64,000 nucleotides of DNA from an uncultured Bifidobacteriaceae bacterium (GTDB taxonomy: Bacteria > Actinomycetota > Actinomycetes > Actinomycetales > Bifidobacteriaceae), in assembly GCA_946891915.1 (NCBI GenBank), contig CAMPNN010000002.1, forward strand, positions 62,001 through 126,000, given 5' to 3'. This document shows, piece by piece, positions 1-8,297 of this stretch. The translations under genes were made by a program, and so were the position numbers. The notes under the pieces were generated by a model. It was not told where the DNA came from. It saw only the letters and a list, made by a program, of their open reading frames with translations, and ran no database searches. Within the stretch, counting starts at the first letter, position 1. Each line of letters starts with the position of its first letter.

Positions 1-30
1 GGTTATATTAATAAAGTAAGTTGGTTAAGA

Positions 31-633
31 TTATTGCGCGGATTGAATTGAGGATTCTTGGCGAGCAACGTCAAGCGCTTTGTTGAAGGCATCACTAGTC
101 CAACTTGCTCCAGCAACAACCGAAATATGCAGATCTTTCAACGGCTTTCCAACGACTTTGCCGGGTATAGCCTTTGAGAATGCATCCATATGGCCTCTTG
201 AAATCGGCGTAAACGGATGAGGCGTGATTTCGACGCCACTAACATTGCCATTCGAAACGCTTAGCTTAACATCAATACTATCTTCTGCAACCGGGCCATA
301 CGTAGCTTTGATTTTGTAGTCGCCATCTTTGTAATTGCCGGTGTCAGTTTTAGGCTGAGAATCTTGCGAATCTCTAGAATCCTCAATTTGCGCAGAAGAC
401 TTAGATTGCTGAGCACCAGCATCGTACTTTCCAGAAGGATTACCATCATCATCCGCGCTCTGACCAGAATTACCAGCAAACTCATCGTTCATCGGCACAG
501 CACTCGGCTCGCCGCAAGCAGAAAACATAGCGGACGACACAGCTACAATCGCAAGCGCAGCAACGGTTTTCGTAACTTTTTTGGATTTCAAATCGTCGCG
601 TGAAACATCGTGAAACATATTATCTGAAACCAT
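31..633 (-). CDS. FMN-binding domain lipoprotein, last gene of the iron-uptake operon
   Basis: Predicted exported lipoprotein of 200 residues. Residues 1-22 are charged, 23-39 are hydrophobic, and Phe-Ser-Ala-Cys at 37-40 reads as a lipobox with Cys40 as lipid anchor. Residues 41-98 are an Asp/Ser/Gln-rich linker, and 101-194 resemble the FMN_bind family (PF04205). The motif Ala-Gly-Ala-Ser-Trp-Thr-Ser at 174-180 sits where the family carries the ApbE flavinylation site, with Ser177 as the expected acceptor; the usual upstream Asp and Ser are replaced by Ser171 and Ala174. The start was set at ATG 633, preceded by GAAGG; an upstream in-frame TTG at 675 has no ribosome site. It lies 57 bp after the ABC ATPase gene. 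A role as flavin electron carrier or ferric reductase for iron import is inference. Confidence 0.75.
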   Translation of the reverse strand: MVSDNMFHDVSRDDLKSKKVTKTVAALAIVAVSSAMFSACGEPSAVPMNDEFAGNSGQSADDDGNPSGKYDAGAQQSKSSAQIEDSRDSQDSQPKTDTGNYKDGDYKIKATYGPVAEDSIDVKLSVSNGNVSGVEITPHPFTPISRGHMDAFSKAIPGKVVGKPLKDLHISVVAGASWTSDAFNKALDVARQESSIQSAQ

Positions 634-690
634 AAAATCATCGCCTTCAAATCTTAAATTAAAAACTATACGCAACTAATCATCTAAAAA

Positions 691-1536
691 CTAATCATCT
701 AAATTCGCTAATTTAGGCGACTTAGTAGGCTCATGGTCTTGTAAAGCTTCCACAACACTTTCATCAACGTGAGCACTCGTAAACGCAGGCTTGCCGCCAA
801 TCGTCTCGTATGCTTTGCGCGCATCCTCATTATTCCAACGCTCACCAACAAGCACACCGTGATTAAGCATAATTTCGCGATCCGCGCATTGAGCTACCAA
901 AGAATCGTGAGTTACAACAATAATCGTAGTGCCTTGATTGTGCAGCTGCTTAAACAAGTCGAGCACAATCTGCTCATTTTTTTCATCCAAATTACCAGTC
1001 GGCTCATCCGCAAGAAGCAACTTAGGGCAGTTAATAAGCGCACGAGCAACGCACACGCGCTGCTGCTCACCGCCCGAAAGCTGGCTTGGCAAATGGTGAG
1101 CGCGATCCTTCAAACCTACGCGATCCAAAGCGTCCATTGCTTGAGCTTCGTCAACAACCGAATGATAATATTGCGCAACCATCACATTTTCAACAGCTGT
1201 TAAATGCGGAACAAGATAAAACTTTTGAAAAACTAAGCCGATTACGTTTTTACGAACGTCAGCAAGCTGGCCTGCGTTCAAATCCTCAAGTTTGCGACCT
1301 TGCAAAGACACGGAACCCTTGGACGGCGAATCCATACAGCCAATAATGTTCATCAGCGTTGTTTTGCCAGAGCCACTGGAGCCAACAATAGACAGCCACT
1401 CGCCTTCTGGCACAGTAAGCGACAAATCGTCAACCGCGCGAAGAGAGCCGTAAATCTTGGAAATATGATCCAAAGTCAACAGCATTTTTGGCTTAGACTC
1501 CGCGCCTTCCAGCTTATTTTCTACATTCTCTGTCAT
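691..1536 (-). CDS. ABC transporter ATP-binding protein (MacB/LolD type) of the iron locus
   Basis: ATPase subunit of 281 residues that should power the two FtsX-type permeases encoded just upstream. Walker A (GSSGSGKTT) is at 52-60, the Q-loop Gln at 104, the ABC signature LSGGEQQR at 153-160, Walker B ending in DEP at 177-179, and the switch His in VVTHDS near 200. The C-terminal 50 residues form an extra polar tail. The start ATG has AAGGA upstream. Position and order match Cj1663 of the Campylobacter p19 locus. The family includes MacB and LolD, so the substrate cannot be read from this subunit; iron association comes from the operon. Confidence 0.9.
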   Translation of the reverse strand: MTENVENKLEGAESKPKMLLTLDHISKIYGSLRAVDDLSLTVPEGEWLSIVGSSGSGKTTLMNIIGCMDSPSKGSVSLQGRKLEDLNAGQLADVRKNVIGLVFQKFYLVPHLTAVENVMVAQYYHSVVDEAQAMDALDRVGLKDRAHHLPSQLSGGEQQRVCVARALINCPKLLLADEPTGNLDEKNEQIVLDLFKQLHNQGTTIIVVTHDSLVAQCADREIMLNHGVLVGERWNNEDARKAYETIGGKPAFTSAHVDESVVEALQDHEPTKSPKLANLDD

Positions 1537-1599
1537 ATTAAATCCTTAACTCAAATCCTTAGCTCAAATCTTAAACAATCCATAAATTTACGCTTAAAA

Positions 1600-2895
1600 C
1601 TATTCTTCTCGAAGCACAATCGCAGGGTCGATTTTTGAAGCGCGCAAAACAGGCGGCAACGCAGCAACGCAAGACGCAATAATGCTAAACGCCACAGAAA
1701 ACGCAACAAGCCACCAATTCACGCCCAAATCTCTAGAGAACACCATTGCTGCAAGCAAGCGCGCAAACACATACCCTACTGCTGTACCAGCAATACCGCC
1801 AACGAAACCGTACAATCCAGCTTCCGCAGTAAATTCCACGCCAATACTCTTAGCGCTTGCCCCCAAAGCTTTGCGCAAACCAATTTCGTTTCGACGCTGC
1901 TGCACAATCGAAGAAATCGTAGTGCTAACACCAACCATCATCAGCACCAAAACAACAAGCGACACAATCCAAAACAGGCTGCGAAGCATTGTAACAATAC
2001 CAGTATCTGCAGCAGTAACTTTAGTAACCTGTTGAGCGCGCACACGCATAGAAGTCATATCGTTAATACTTCTCACAACCGCATCAACGCTAGGTGCAGA
2101 AGACGAGTAAGCAATCACATCTGCTCCGCGCTTAACACCAGTAAGAGAATTCACATCCGCATTAAGAGCATAAAGCATGGAATCTTCCGCACCACCAGTG
2201 TCCAAAATGCCACAAACGCGGAAAGTTGTGCCGTGAGTATCCATAATATCCGTTGAAACGCGGCCTTCAACAAGCTTTTGTTGAGAAGATTTTTGTGCGG
2301 AATGATCTGCAGAATTGTCAGTAGAACTTGCAGAAGAATTTTGTGTAGACTTCTCAGCAGGCTTATGCGAACCAACAGTATTATCCGAAGACCTATACGC
2401 AATCGCTATTCGAGAACCTATTTTTAATCCCATAGCCGAAGCAGCATCTCGACCAACCATAACATTGCCACTGCTAGGCCAATTTCCATCCACGTTCCAA
2501 TGCTTATTGAGTGACTTTACTGAACGAACATCAATTCCAGTTAAAACATACGGAGCCGCGTTAATACGCACATTTTCGTAACGATACGTAGCAGATCGCA
2601 TAGCACCTTTTGCAAGAACCATGTCGTTTGTATGCAAAACCATTGCACGATCAATACCGTTTTTCCACTCGCCCTCAATTGGCGTTACGATGATATTCGC
2701 TCCATAAGCACGCATTTCGTCGCTCATCTGCTGAGGCACAACAAGGCATATTGCAGCTAAGCAAAACAACGTAGCAGCACCAACAAGCGTTGCAATAACA
2801 GCCATCACAGCGCGCGATTTACGGCGAAATACCGCGCTAAACAGCATGGTAATAAACATCGTGTTATTCGACGTAATATAAGATTTACCTGCCAT
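1600..2895 (-). CDS. FtsX/MacB-type ABC permease, second of the pair
   Basis: Membrane subunit of 431 residues with the MacB layout: one N-terminal membrane helix (about 31-53), a large extracytoplasmic domain (about 55-300) containing a Ser/Gln-rich insert at 175-206, then three helices (about 306-328, 360-386, 394-416). The cytoplasmic coupling segment RRNEIGLRKALGAS is at 334-347. The start chosen is ATG 2895, preceded by GGAGGTGCTTC; an in-frame GTG at 2919 lies further upstream. The start overlaps the end of the preceding permease gene by 11 nt, which suggests translational coupling. The two permeases share the YGxNIxVxP motif after helix 1, so they probably form a heterodimer with the downstream ATPase. 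Confidence 0.85.
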   Translation of the reverse strand: MAGKSYITSNNTMFITMLFSAVFRRKSRAVMAVIATLVGAATLFCLAAICLVVPQQMSDEMRAYGANIIVTPIEGEWKNGIDRAMVLHTNDMVLAKGAMRSATYRYENVRINAAPYVLTGIDVRSVKSLNKHWNVDGNWPSSGNVMVGRDAASAMGLKIGSRIAIAYRSSDNTVGSHKPAEKSTQNSSASSTDNSADHSAQKSSQQKLVEGRVSTDIMDTHGTTFRVCGILDTGGAEDSMLYALNADVNSLTGVKRGADVIAYSSSAPSVDAVVRSINDMTSMRVRAQQVTKVTAADTGIVTMLRSLFWIVSLVVLVLMMVGVSTTISSIVQQRRNEIGLRKALGASAKSIGVEFTAEAGLYGFVGGIAGTAVGYVFARLLAAMVFSRDLGVNWWLVAFSVAFSIIASCVAALPPVLRASKIDPAIVLREE

Positions 2896-4219
2896 GAAGC
2901 ACCTCCGCAGGACGCACACTCAAAATCGAACGAATCGACGAACCTGCAGCCGCAAGCACAGTCAGCGCAAGCAGCACAAACACAAGCACAAACACCATTG
3001 GACGGAACAAAATCGCGGACCCAAACACTGTAAAACCAATAATCTGCGCCATTGCAAAGCCCAAAACCATGCCAAACAGCGCTCCAGCAAATGCAATAAC
3101 CGCAGTTTCCATAAGCATAAGACGAGCAACAGCACCATCTCGCGCACCCAAAGCTTTAAGCAAGGCAAGCTCGCCAGAACGCTCCGAAATAGAAGCAGCC
3201 ATAAGATTCGCCACAGCAACAGCAGCAGCAATCAAACTCAACGCAGTCATCAAAACCATAACAGCACGCGTCTTATTTAACACGTTGCCTTGCAACGCCG
3301 CAACTTGACGAACCTGCTTTGCAACAGCTCCCGGAATTACCTCCTCAATTTGGTAAGTAATAGAACTCGGGTAAGCTGTGCAATACCAAGTCTCCCACTC
3401 TTCCTGGCTTAAAGCCGCCGGATTCTTAGCTGCTTTACGCGCCAAATCATTTTCTGGAGTTGTAAGCGCCTTTACTTCAATCAAATCAGCCTTATCCGGC
3501 TTATTTGCAAGACTTTGAGCATTGCTAGAATCTGCATAAATTGCGTTATTGTCGTCGTCACCAGAATCGTATACGCCCACAACACGCAACGAAACCTCGC
3601 GCCCGTCACGAAGCAAACGCAAACGCTGACCAAGTTTTAAGTGCAAACGCTCAGCTAGTTGCGAACCTACCATTGCCTCGGATTGATTATCTTTTGCCCA
3701 ACGACCCGAGCGAATCTTCCACCACGAACGCAAACCTTGAACGCCAACAACAGTTGTTTCACCAGAAGCCAGCGCAAGCTTACGATTAAACCAAGTTCCA
3801 ACAATAGGCACAACAGTTTTAGTAGAAGAATTCGCTTCAAGATTTGCATGAACCGTTATTTTCGGCGCAAAATTCGTAATATTGAACGCCCAGAAAATCA
3901 TTTTAATTTTCGCAGCATCCGATTCCTTCAAAAAATCAGTAGATTCTTGGCTTTCTGCAGCTGACAAACTATGTAAAGCAGCAGAATTCGTTTGTTTGCG
4001 AGACGCATACAAATCATTCACAACAGCGTTAGATTTTGGCTGAACCACAATATTCGAACCGTACGAACTAAGCTCGGCATTAATCTTGTCTCCAACGTCG
4101 TACACAACGCTGAGCATAGCAACACTAACGCACGCACTTAAGCACACTACAAGCGCAATCAGCAGACGCTTTTTTATTTGCCGCACAAGAGATCGAGCAA
4201 CCATACGCATCATAAACAT
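2885..4219 (-). CDS. FtsX/MacB-type ABC permease, first of the pair
   Basis: Membrane subunit of 444 residues. Helix 1 is at about 19-41, followed by an extracytoplasmic domain to about 310 and helices at about 319-343, 371-396 and 404-427. The coupling segment ERSGELALLKALGAR is at 346-360, and the C-terminus ends in the VRPAEVLHGR pattern common in this family. GGAG precedes the ATG. It corresponds in order to Cj1661 of the Campylobacter p19 locus. In that arrangement the permease pair follows the DUF2318 protein, as here. Whether it moves a metal, a lipoprotein or a reductant is not known from sequence. Confidence 0.85.
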   Translation of the reverse strand: MFMMRMVARSLVRQIKKRLLIALVVCLSACVSVAMLSVVYDVGDKINAELSSYGSNIVVQPKSNAVVNDLYASRKQTNSAALHSLSAAESQESTDFLKESDAAKIKMIFWAFNITNFAPKITVHANLEANSSTKTVVPIVGTWFNRKLALASGETTVVGVQGLRSWWKIRSGRWAKDNQSEAMVGSQLAERLHLKLGQRLRLLRDGREVSLRVVGVYDSGDDDNNAIYADSSNAQSLANKPDKADLIEVKALTTPENDLARKAAKNPAALSQEEWETWYCTAYPSSITYQIEEVIPGAVAKQVRQVAALQGNVLNKTRAVMVLMTALSLIAAAVAVANLMAASISERSGELALLKALGARDGAVARLMLMETAVIAFAGALFGMVLGFAMAQIIGFTVFGSAILFRPMVFVLVFVLLALTVLAAAGSSIRSILSVRPAEVLHGR

Positions 4220-4231
4220 TTGCGTTGCTCC

Positions 4232-5503
4232 TTACTTAAAGTGCGAACTAAGCACGTCTAAATCAGCAGTATGAATTGTGATTTTGCCATGCCCAGCCTT
4301 GTACGGGAACGGAATAGGATTGCAACCACCTTTAAATCCAATGGTTGCTAAGTTAATTGCTACGTCGCATTTGCGGCAAATAATCTTACCGTCTTTTTCG
4401 TAGTAACCTGCATCACCGCAGTTTTCGCAAGCATCCAAGCCAACGCCGTACGCTCCACCATTCTTTTTAATGATTATAAAGCGCATAACAGTGCCGTCTT
4501 TTGCTTTGTATTGGAAGCGATGAAGGTGGCCGTCTGAAATTTGCACAAAGTTTATAGTTGCCAAGCCGTCATGCAATTCGTAAGGTTCAGGCGGAGTTAA
4601 AGTTGGCTTAATATTCATAATAGATACGCCTACAGTAAGCGTAAGTATTACTGTAACCGCAGCCAAAAGCGCTGCGAGCGCAGACTTTCGAGATTTCCGC
4701 TTAAACGCTCGCTTAGCGCGAATTTCTGCAGCATTTTCGCCAACTACTGCCGTTTTAAAGCCGATTACGAGAGAAGCAACTGCAGGAATCAAAAATACGC
4801 TAATTTGCGCCATAATCATCAGCGGATTATTGTTAATCAGCCAAACAAGCACGCTGAAAGAAAAGTCGTCAATATAAAGCAGAATGCTTCCTTGCATAAT
4901 CTGCAAAAGTGAAGTTATGTGCTGCACAAGCAGAATAATCATGCTGAGTACAATCGCAATTTTGAAGGAAATCGCGTTAGACGTGGCCCGCAACGAACGA
5001 ACCATAAGACTTAAACAAATCGCAGCAATAACACCAAGCACGAATCCGAGCGCACGAAGTAGCATGTCGGAAGTAAAAGGAGGCGTGCTTGAATCTACAA
5101 AAATCGTAAGCTGTAAAATAACGTCCGGAAGAGCATAAAATACTGTAAACGCTAGGCAACAAGCGCCAATTGCGTTACTTATGTGCATTGAAAGCGGGTG
5201 CTCACGCCAGTTTTCAACAGTTTTGTGCGAGCGAATTACCGCCGCAATTGCAGCAATATCAAGAGGAACTGCAATGCACAGAGCCGGCATATTAACAAAG
5301 TTGCGTTGGTTAATTACTACGCTTGCGCGAAGAATAGCAAAAATGAGTGCAGCAACTGTGCCAACCGACAATCCGTACAGTCTCCAGCGCGCACTCAGCG
5401 GCTTATCGCGCCCCTCGCCCACCGTAAGCGAGACACTTAAGCCCATTGCAAGTAGCGTAAGAGGGAGCAACCCAGGCATAACTGCTACGAACAGTCTGAG
5501 CAT
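4232..5503 (-). CDS. FtrD-like (DUF2318) Fe-S membrane protein
   Basis: Polytopic membrane protein of 423 residues with about eight hydrophobic segments between 1 and 295 and a soluble C-terminal domain at 305-423. That domain has the DUF2318/FtrD signature: Cys359-x-x-Cys362, Cys376-x-x-Cys379 and Cys394 followed by Asn-Pro-Ile-Pro, plus His311, His326 and His328. These Cys are the expected iron-sulfur ligands. In FtrABCD-type ferrous iron systems this protein is proposed to carry electrons next to the FTR1 permease. A strong AAGGAGGG precedes the ATG. Its place between the P19 and FtsX genes is the same as Cj1660. The predicted electron-transfer role is established only for relatives. Confidence 0.85.
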   Translation of the reverse strand: MLRLFVAVMPGLLPLTLLAMGLSVSLTVGEGRDKPLSARWRLYGLSVGTVAALIFAILRASVVINQRNFVNMPALCIAVPLDIAAIAAVIRSHKTVENWREHPLSMHISNAIGACCLAFTVFYALPDVILQLTIFVDSSTPPFTSDMLLRALGFVLGVIAAICLSLMVRSLRATSNAISFKIAIVLSMIILLVQHITSLLQIMQGSILLYIDDFSFSVLVWLINNNPLMIMAQISVFLIPAVASLVIGFKTAVVGENAAEIRAKRAFKRKSRKSALAALLAAVTVILTLTVGVSIMNIKPTLTPPEPYELHDGLATINFVQISDGHLHRFQYKAKDGTVMRFIIIKKNGGAYGVGLDACENCGDAGYYEKDGKIICRKCDVAINLATIGFKGGCNPIPFPYKAGHGKITIHTADLDVLSSHFK

Positions 5504-5618
5504 AACTCCCTCCTTTGCTATTAGTTACAATCTATTATTCAATAATTACTAATAATTACTAACTATTTTTAGCTATCTTTAGCTATTGCAAATAATTACC
5601 AGCAATTACTAATTATTA

Positions 5619-6263
5619 CTACCACTGGCGAGGAGTGTACTTCCAGTCGTCGAAAGTAGCCTTGATTGGCTCAGTCCAGAAGCGGCCGGTTACGCCGGTA
5701 GCAGGATCAACGTGAAGCATCCAACCCTTCTTTTCTGGGGATTCGACTGAAAGCACGAGCTTGTAGTTTCCAGCCTTGTCGAGCTTAACGTTTGCACCGT
5801 AGTGAGGACCGTCGGAAGCGTTCATCTGCATGAAAGTACCCTTAACAACAGATTCGCCGCTTGCCTTGTCAACAATCTCGTAGTTCACTGTCAAATCTGG
5901 AATGAACTCGCCCTTACCGTAGCCAAGCTTAGTGCCTGCCTTGTTTGCGTGAATATCTGCTTCAAGGTGGAAGCTAGCCTCGCTTGCCTTCAAACCCATG
6001 CCAGCTGGAACCATATCCACTGGCTGGAAGTACACAGCACCGATAGTAAGAGGTCCAATGTTTTGATCCTGGTGAGGGCCAACTGGCACCTCTTCGAAGC
6101 CCTTGTCGCCGCCTTTGTCATCAGCCTTGTCGTCGGCCTTCTGCTCGGTTGCCTGTGATTTAGAAGCAGATTTTGCTGAATTTCCGTTAGCGCCGCAGCC
6201 GGTAAGCGCAAGCATACCTGCGAGAGCCAAAGCAGCAAGTGCCATCATCTTATTATTCTTCAT
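5619..6263 (-). CDS. P19/Tpd-type periplasmic iron-binding lipoprotein
   Basis: Lipoprotein of 214 residues. Positively charged N-terminus, hydrophobic stretch 7-20, lipobox Leu-Thr-Gly-Cys with Cys23, then an Asp/Lys-rich tether to about 55. The rest matches the P19/FetP family (PF10634): PVDMVPAGMG at 81-90, HLEADIHA at 99-106 and DGPHYG at 141-146. Met84, His99 and/or His105, and His144 are the likely metal ligands, with His64 as a further candidate. The family binds copper and iron and works with an FTR1-type permease. The gene follows the FTR1 gene after a 122-bp A-rich leader. AAAGG precedes the ATG. Confidence 0.92.
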   Translation of the reverse strand: MKNNKMMALAALALAGMLALTGCGANGNSAKSASKSQATEQKADDKADDKGGDKGFEEVPVGPHQDQNIGPLTIGAVYFQPVDMVPAGMGLKASEASFHLEADIHANKAGTKLGYGKGEFIPDLTVNYEIVDKASGESVVKGTFMQMNASDGPHYGANVKLDKAGNYKLVLSVESPEKKGWMLHVDPATGVTGRFWTEPIKATFDDWKYTPRQW

Positions 6264-6385
6264 ATCTAACCTTTTCTATTGGTTAATTATTTTCTTATTC
6301 TTTTCTTCTTATTTATTTTTATTTCTATTTTTAATTTTGGTTGATTATTAGTCTGATTTTTATTTTTAATTTTTAGTTTTGATTT
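6264..6385 (-). other. A-rich low-complexity leader between FTR1 and P19 genes
   Basis: On the coding strand this 122-bp spacer is almost only A and T with very few G or C, made of repeating AAAAATAAAAAT-like words, and ends in an AAAAGG ribosome site before the P19 start. No hairpin or promoter stands out. It may act as an unstructured translation enhancer or a processing site that sets P19 above FTR1 expression; that is inference. Confidence 0.4.
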
Positions 6386-8107
6386 TTATTTTTGCAGTGT
6401 ATCCGCGCGCTTTCCGCGGCTTCGCGCAATAGACACGCAAAGTAGCGAAATCACAACGATTGCAGCCAAAATTTGAGCCACAATCGTTTCCACATACGGA
6501 TAGAACCCAAGCCAATCGTTAGTTGGCAAGCCTTGAATATACATACCTGCGAGCGCATCGCCCTCAATAAGAGCGTGCACGCCACCGCCAGCAAAAATCA
6601 CCACAAGCACAGACATAAGAGCGCTTGTGCCGGTAAAGAATGGGCGAATTGGTATGCGAACGGAAGCAAAACGAATAAGCAGGAAAATCACTACCAAAAC
6701 TGCAGCAGCAGCAACAAAACCGCCCCAAATCATGGAGTCAGCCCCGTTCGAAACAGCAAAAATAGCTTGGTAGAAGATTACAGTTTCCGCACCCTCACGG
6801 AACACCGCAAGGAAACTAAGCAGCGCGAGCGAAATCAAACTGCCTTTAGACACGGCAGCCGTAGTCTGCTCGCTAATATACTTGTTCCATGCTTGTACGG
6901 AAGAACGCGAAATCATCCAGTTGCTTGTGTACAGAAGCATAAGCATTGCAAACAGCGCAACCACACCTTCTGTAATCTCTTGCTGAGGTCCAGAACCGTT
7001 GAAAAGCAATCCAAACAGCGCAGCAACAATCAACGAAGCCACAATGCCTGCCACAAGTCCTAAGTAAATGTACTTAACCATGTTTTTGTGGCCGGATTTA
7101 ATCAGGTACGCAATAATTGCCGCAACAACCAGCAACGCTTCCAAGCCTTCGCGAAGCAAAATTACAAAAGCTTGGCCGAAGGAACTGGTTATAAACTGCA
7201 TAAACGGATTCGCGTTTGAAGATGTGCCGCCGTCAAGTTTCGCAGCATCTTCAATAAGCATTGCTTTAAGATCTGTTACGAATTTTTTAGCTTGTTCAAC
7301 AGTTTGGCCGTTGTTCATTGCTTGGCGGCATTCTTTGAACTGATATTCGACGGTTGAAACGCGGCTTCCGCTTATTGCGTTCATTACGTTCTTTTCGAAG
7401 CCGAGCTTTTCGTAATACTGGTAATAGGCTTCGTTGATTAAATCAACTGCGGTTGCGACTTGCGACTTGTTTCCTTTTGCTGATTTGTATGTTGCAACGG
7501 ATTTGTCGAGAATAACGTTCATTTCTCGCGCAACTTGGCTCCATGTGCGGCCATTGCGCCCAAGATTTTTCTTTTTTGCAGCGTCTAGCTTTTTGCGTTC
7601 TGCTTTGATTTGCGCACGAAGTTTTTGCGCGTAAATATTCGGCTTATCTATTTTTGAGTCTGAGTCGAGCTGAGCTGCAGTTTGCGAAACGTCTTCTGAA
7701 AGAGCCTTCGACACAGCGCTTATTTGTGATCCTTGATTTTGTTGATACACAAGCGTTTGCAGCTGCTGGAATTGGTCTTGTTGCGACTGAACTTTATTCT
7801 GGCCAAAGGTATCGCGCACAACTGTAATCATGTTCGAAGCAACGTAAACGGAATTGTAAGCTGCTTGGAATCTAGTTGCAGCACCGGAATTATTGCCGTT
7901 ATTGTATTCAGTTTGGCCTTGCTGAAATTCGTCGTCGATTGCTTTGGAAACGGCAGACCAGCTAGCATAAGAGCGATCTGCATCTGTTGCGAAAGCTGGC
8001 GTAGTTATAGCAAACGAGCTTATAACGAAACTCACTAACATGCACACAGCCAGCATCAGTGCGGCCGAGTCACGAACAATCCGGCGCACTTTTACACACG
8101 CGCGCAT
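6386..8107 (-). CDS. FTR1-family iron permease with long extracytoplasmic N-domain
   Basis: Iron permease of 573 residues. Residues 1-40 form a signal peptide ending in Ala-Phe-Ala. Residues 41-300 are a soluble, helix-rich Gln/Lys domain that resembles the extracytoplasmic domain fused to some bacterial FTR1 proteins. The permease core runs from 310 to 565 with about seven helices and carries both FTR1 signature motifs, Arg319-Glu-Gly-Leu-Glu323 and Arg437-Glu-Gly-Ala-Glu441, which bind iron in the family. It is the first gene of the operon. GAGGAG precedes the ATG. A Fur-like box and a second inverted repeat lie 110-190 bp upstream, so iron control is likely. Confidence 0.92.
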   Translation of the reverse strand: MRACVKVRRIVRDSAALMLAVCMLVSFVISSFAITTPAFATDADRSYASWSAVSKAIDDEFQQGQTEYNNGNNSGAATRFQAAYNSVYVASNMITVVRDTFGQNKVQSQQDQFQQLQTLVYQQNQGSQISAVSKALSEDVSQTAAQLDSDSKIDKPNIYAQKLRAQIKAERKKLDAAKKKNLGRNGRTWSQVAREMNVILDKSVATYKSAKGNKSQVATAVDLINEAYYQYYEKLGFEKNVMNAISGSRVSTVEYQFKECRQAMNNGQTVEQAKKFVTDLKAMLIEDAAKLDGGTSSNANPFMQFITSSFGQAFVILLREGLEALLVVAAIIAYLIKSGHKNMVKYIYLGLVAGIVASLIVAALFGLLFNGSGPQQEITEGVVALFAMLMLLYTSNWMISRSSVQAWNKYISEQTTAAVSKGSLISLALLSFLAVFREGAETVIFYQAIFAVSNGADSMIWGGFVAAAAVLVVIFLLIRFASVRIPIRPFFTGTSALMSVLVVIFAGGGVHALIEGDALAGMYIQGLPTNDWLGFYPYVETIVAQILAAIVVISLLCVSIARSRGKRADTLQK

Positions 8108-8218
8108 AACATCTCCTCGCGTATTCTTACACTTCTACTTCTCAATGTGCTCTACCCCGATTGAGCACTCCCAACTAAAACTTGCCATGCAAAGGCCCCA
8201 CAGGTACATAATATCGAC

Positions 8219-8237
8219 ATATCAAGTAGATTGATAT
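8219..8237. promoter_or_regulatory. Inverted repeat ATATCAA-N5-TTGATAT upstream of the FTR1 operon
   Basis: Perfect 7-bp arms (8219-8225 and 8231-8237) separated by GTAGA, about 112 bp before the FTR1 start. The half-site shares TTGATA with the Fur-like box 40 bp further upstream, so it could be a second operator for the same regulator. No clear -10/-35 pair was found to anchor it. Confidence 0.4.
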
Positions 8238-8277
8238 AGTTAAGCGCAAAAAACACGCAAATATTACAAAAATGATA

Positions 8278-8297
8278 TTGATAACGATAATTATCAA
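8278..8297. promoter_or_regulatory. Fur-like box upstream of the FTR1 operon
   Basis: TTGATAA (8278-8284), spacer CGATAA, TTATCAA (8291-8297): perfect 7-bp inverted arms. The sequence contains the repeated GATAAx hexamers of the classical Fur box. It sits about 170 bp before the FTR1 start codon and overlaps the hsdR stop codon. Fur or a related ferric regulator is the obvious candidate. The DtxR/IdeR-type site usual in many actinobacteria was not seen. Confidence 0.55.

Noticed and set aside
2896-2919. GTG start of the second iron-locus permease at 2919
   Set aside because: ATG 2895 has a strong GGAGG at the right distance, while the GTG has none.
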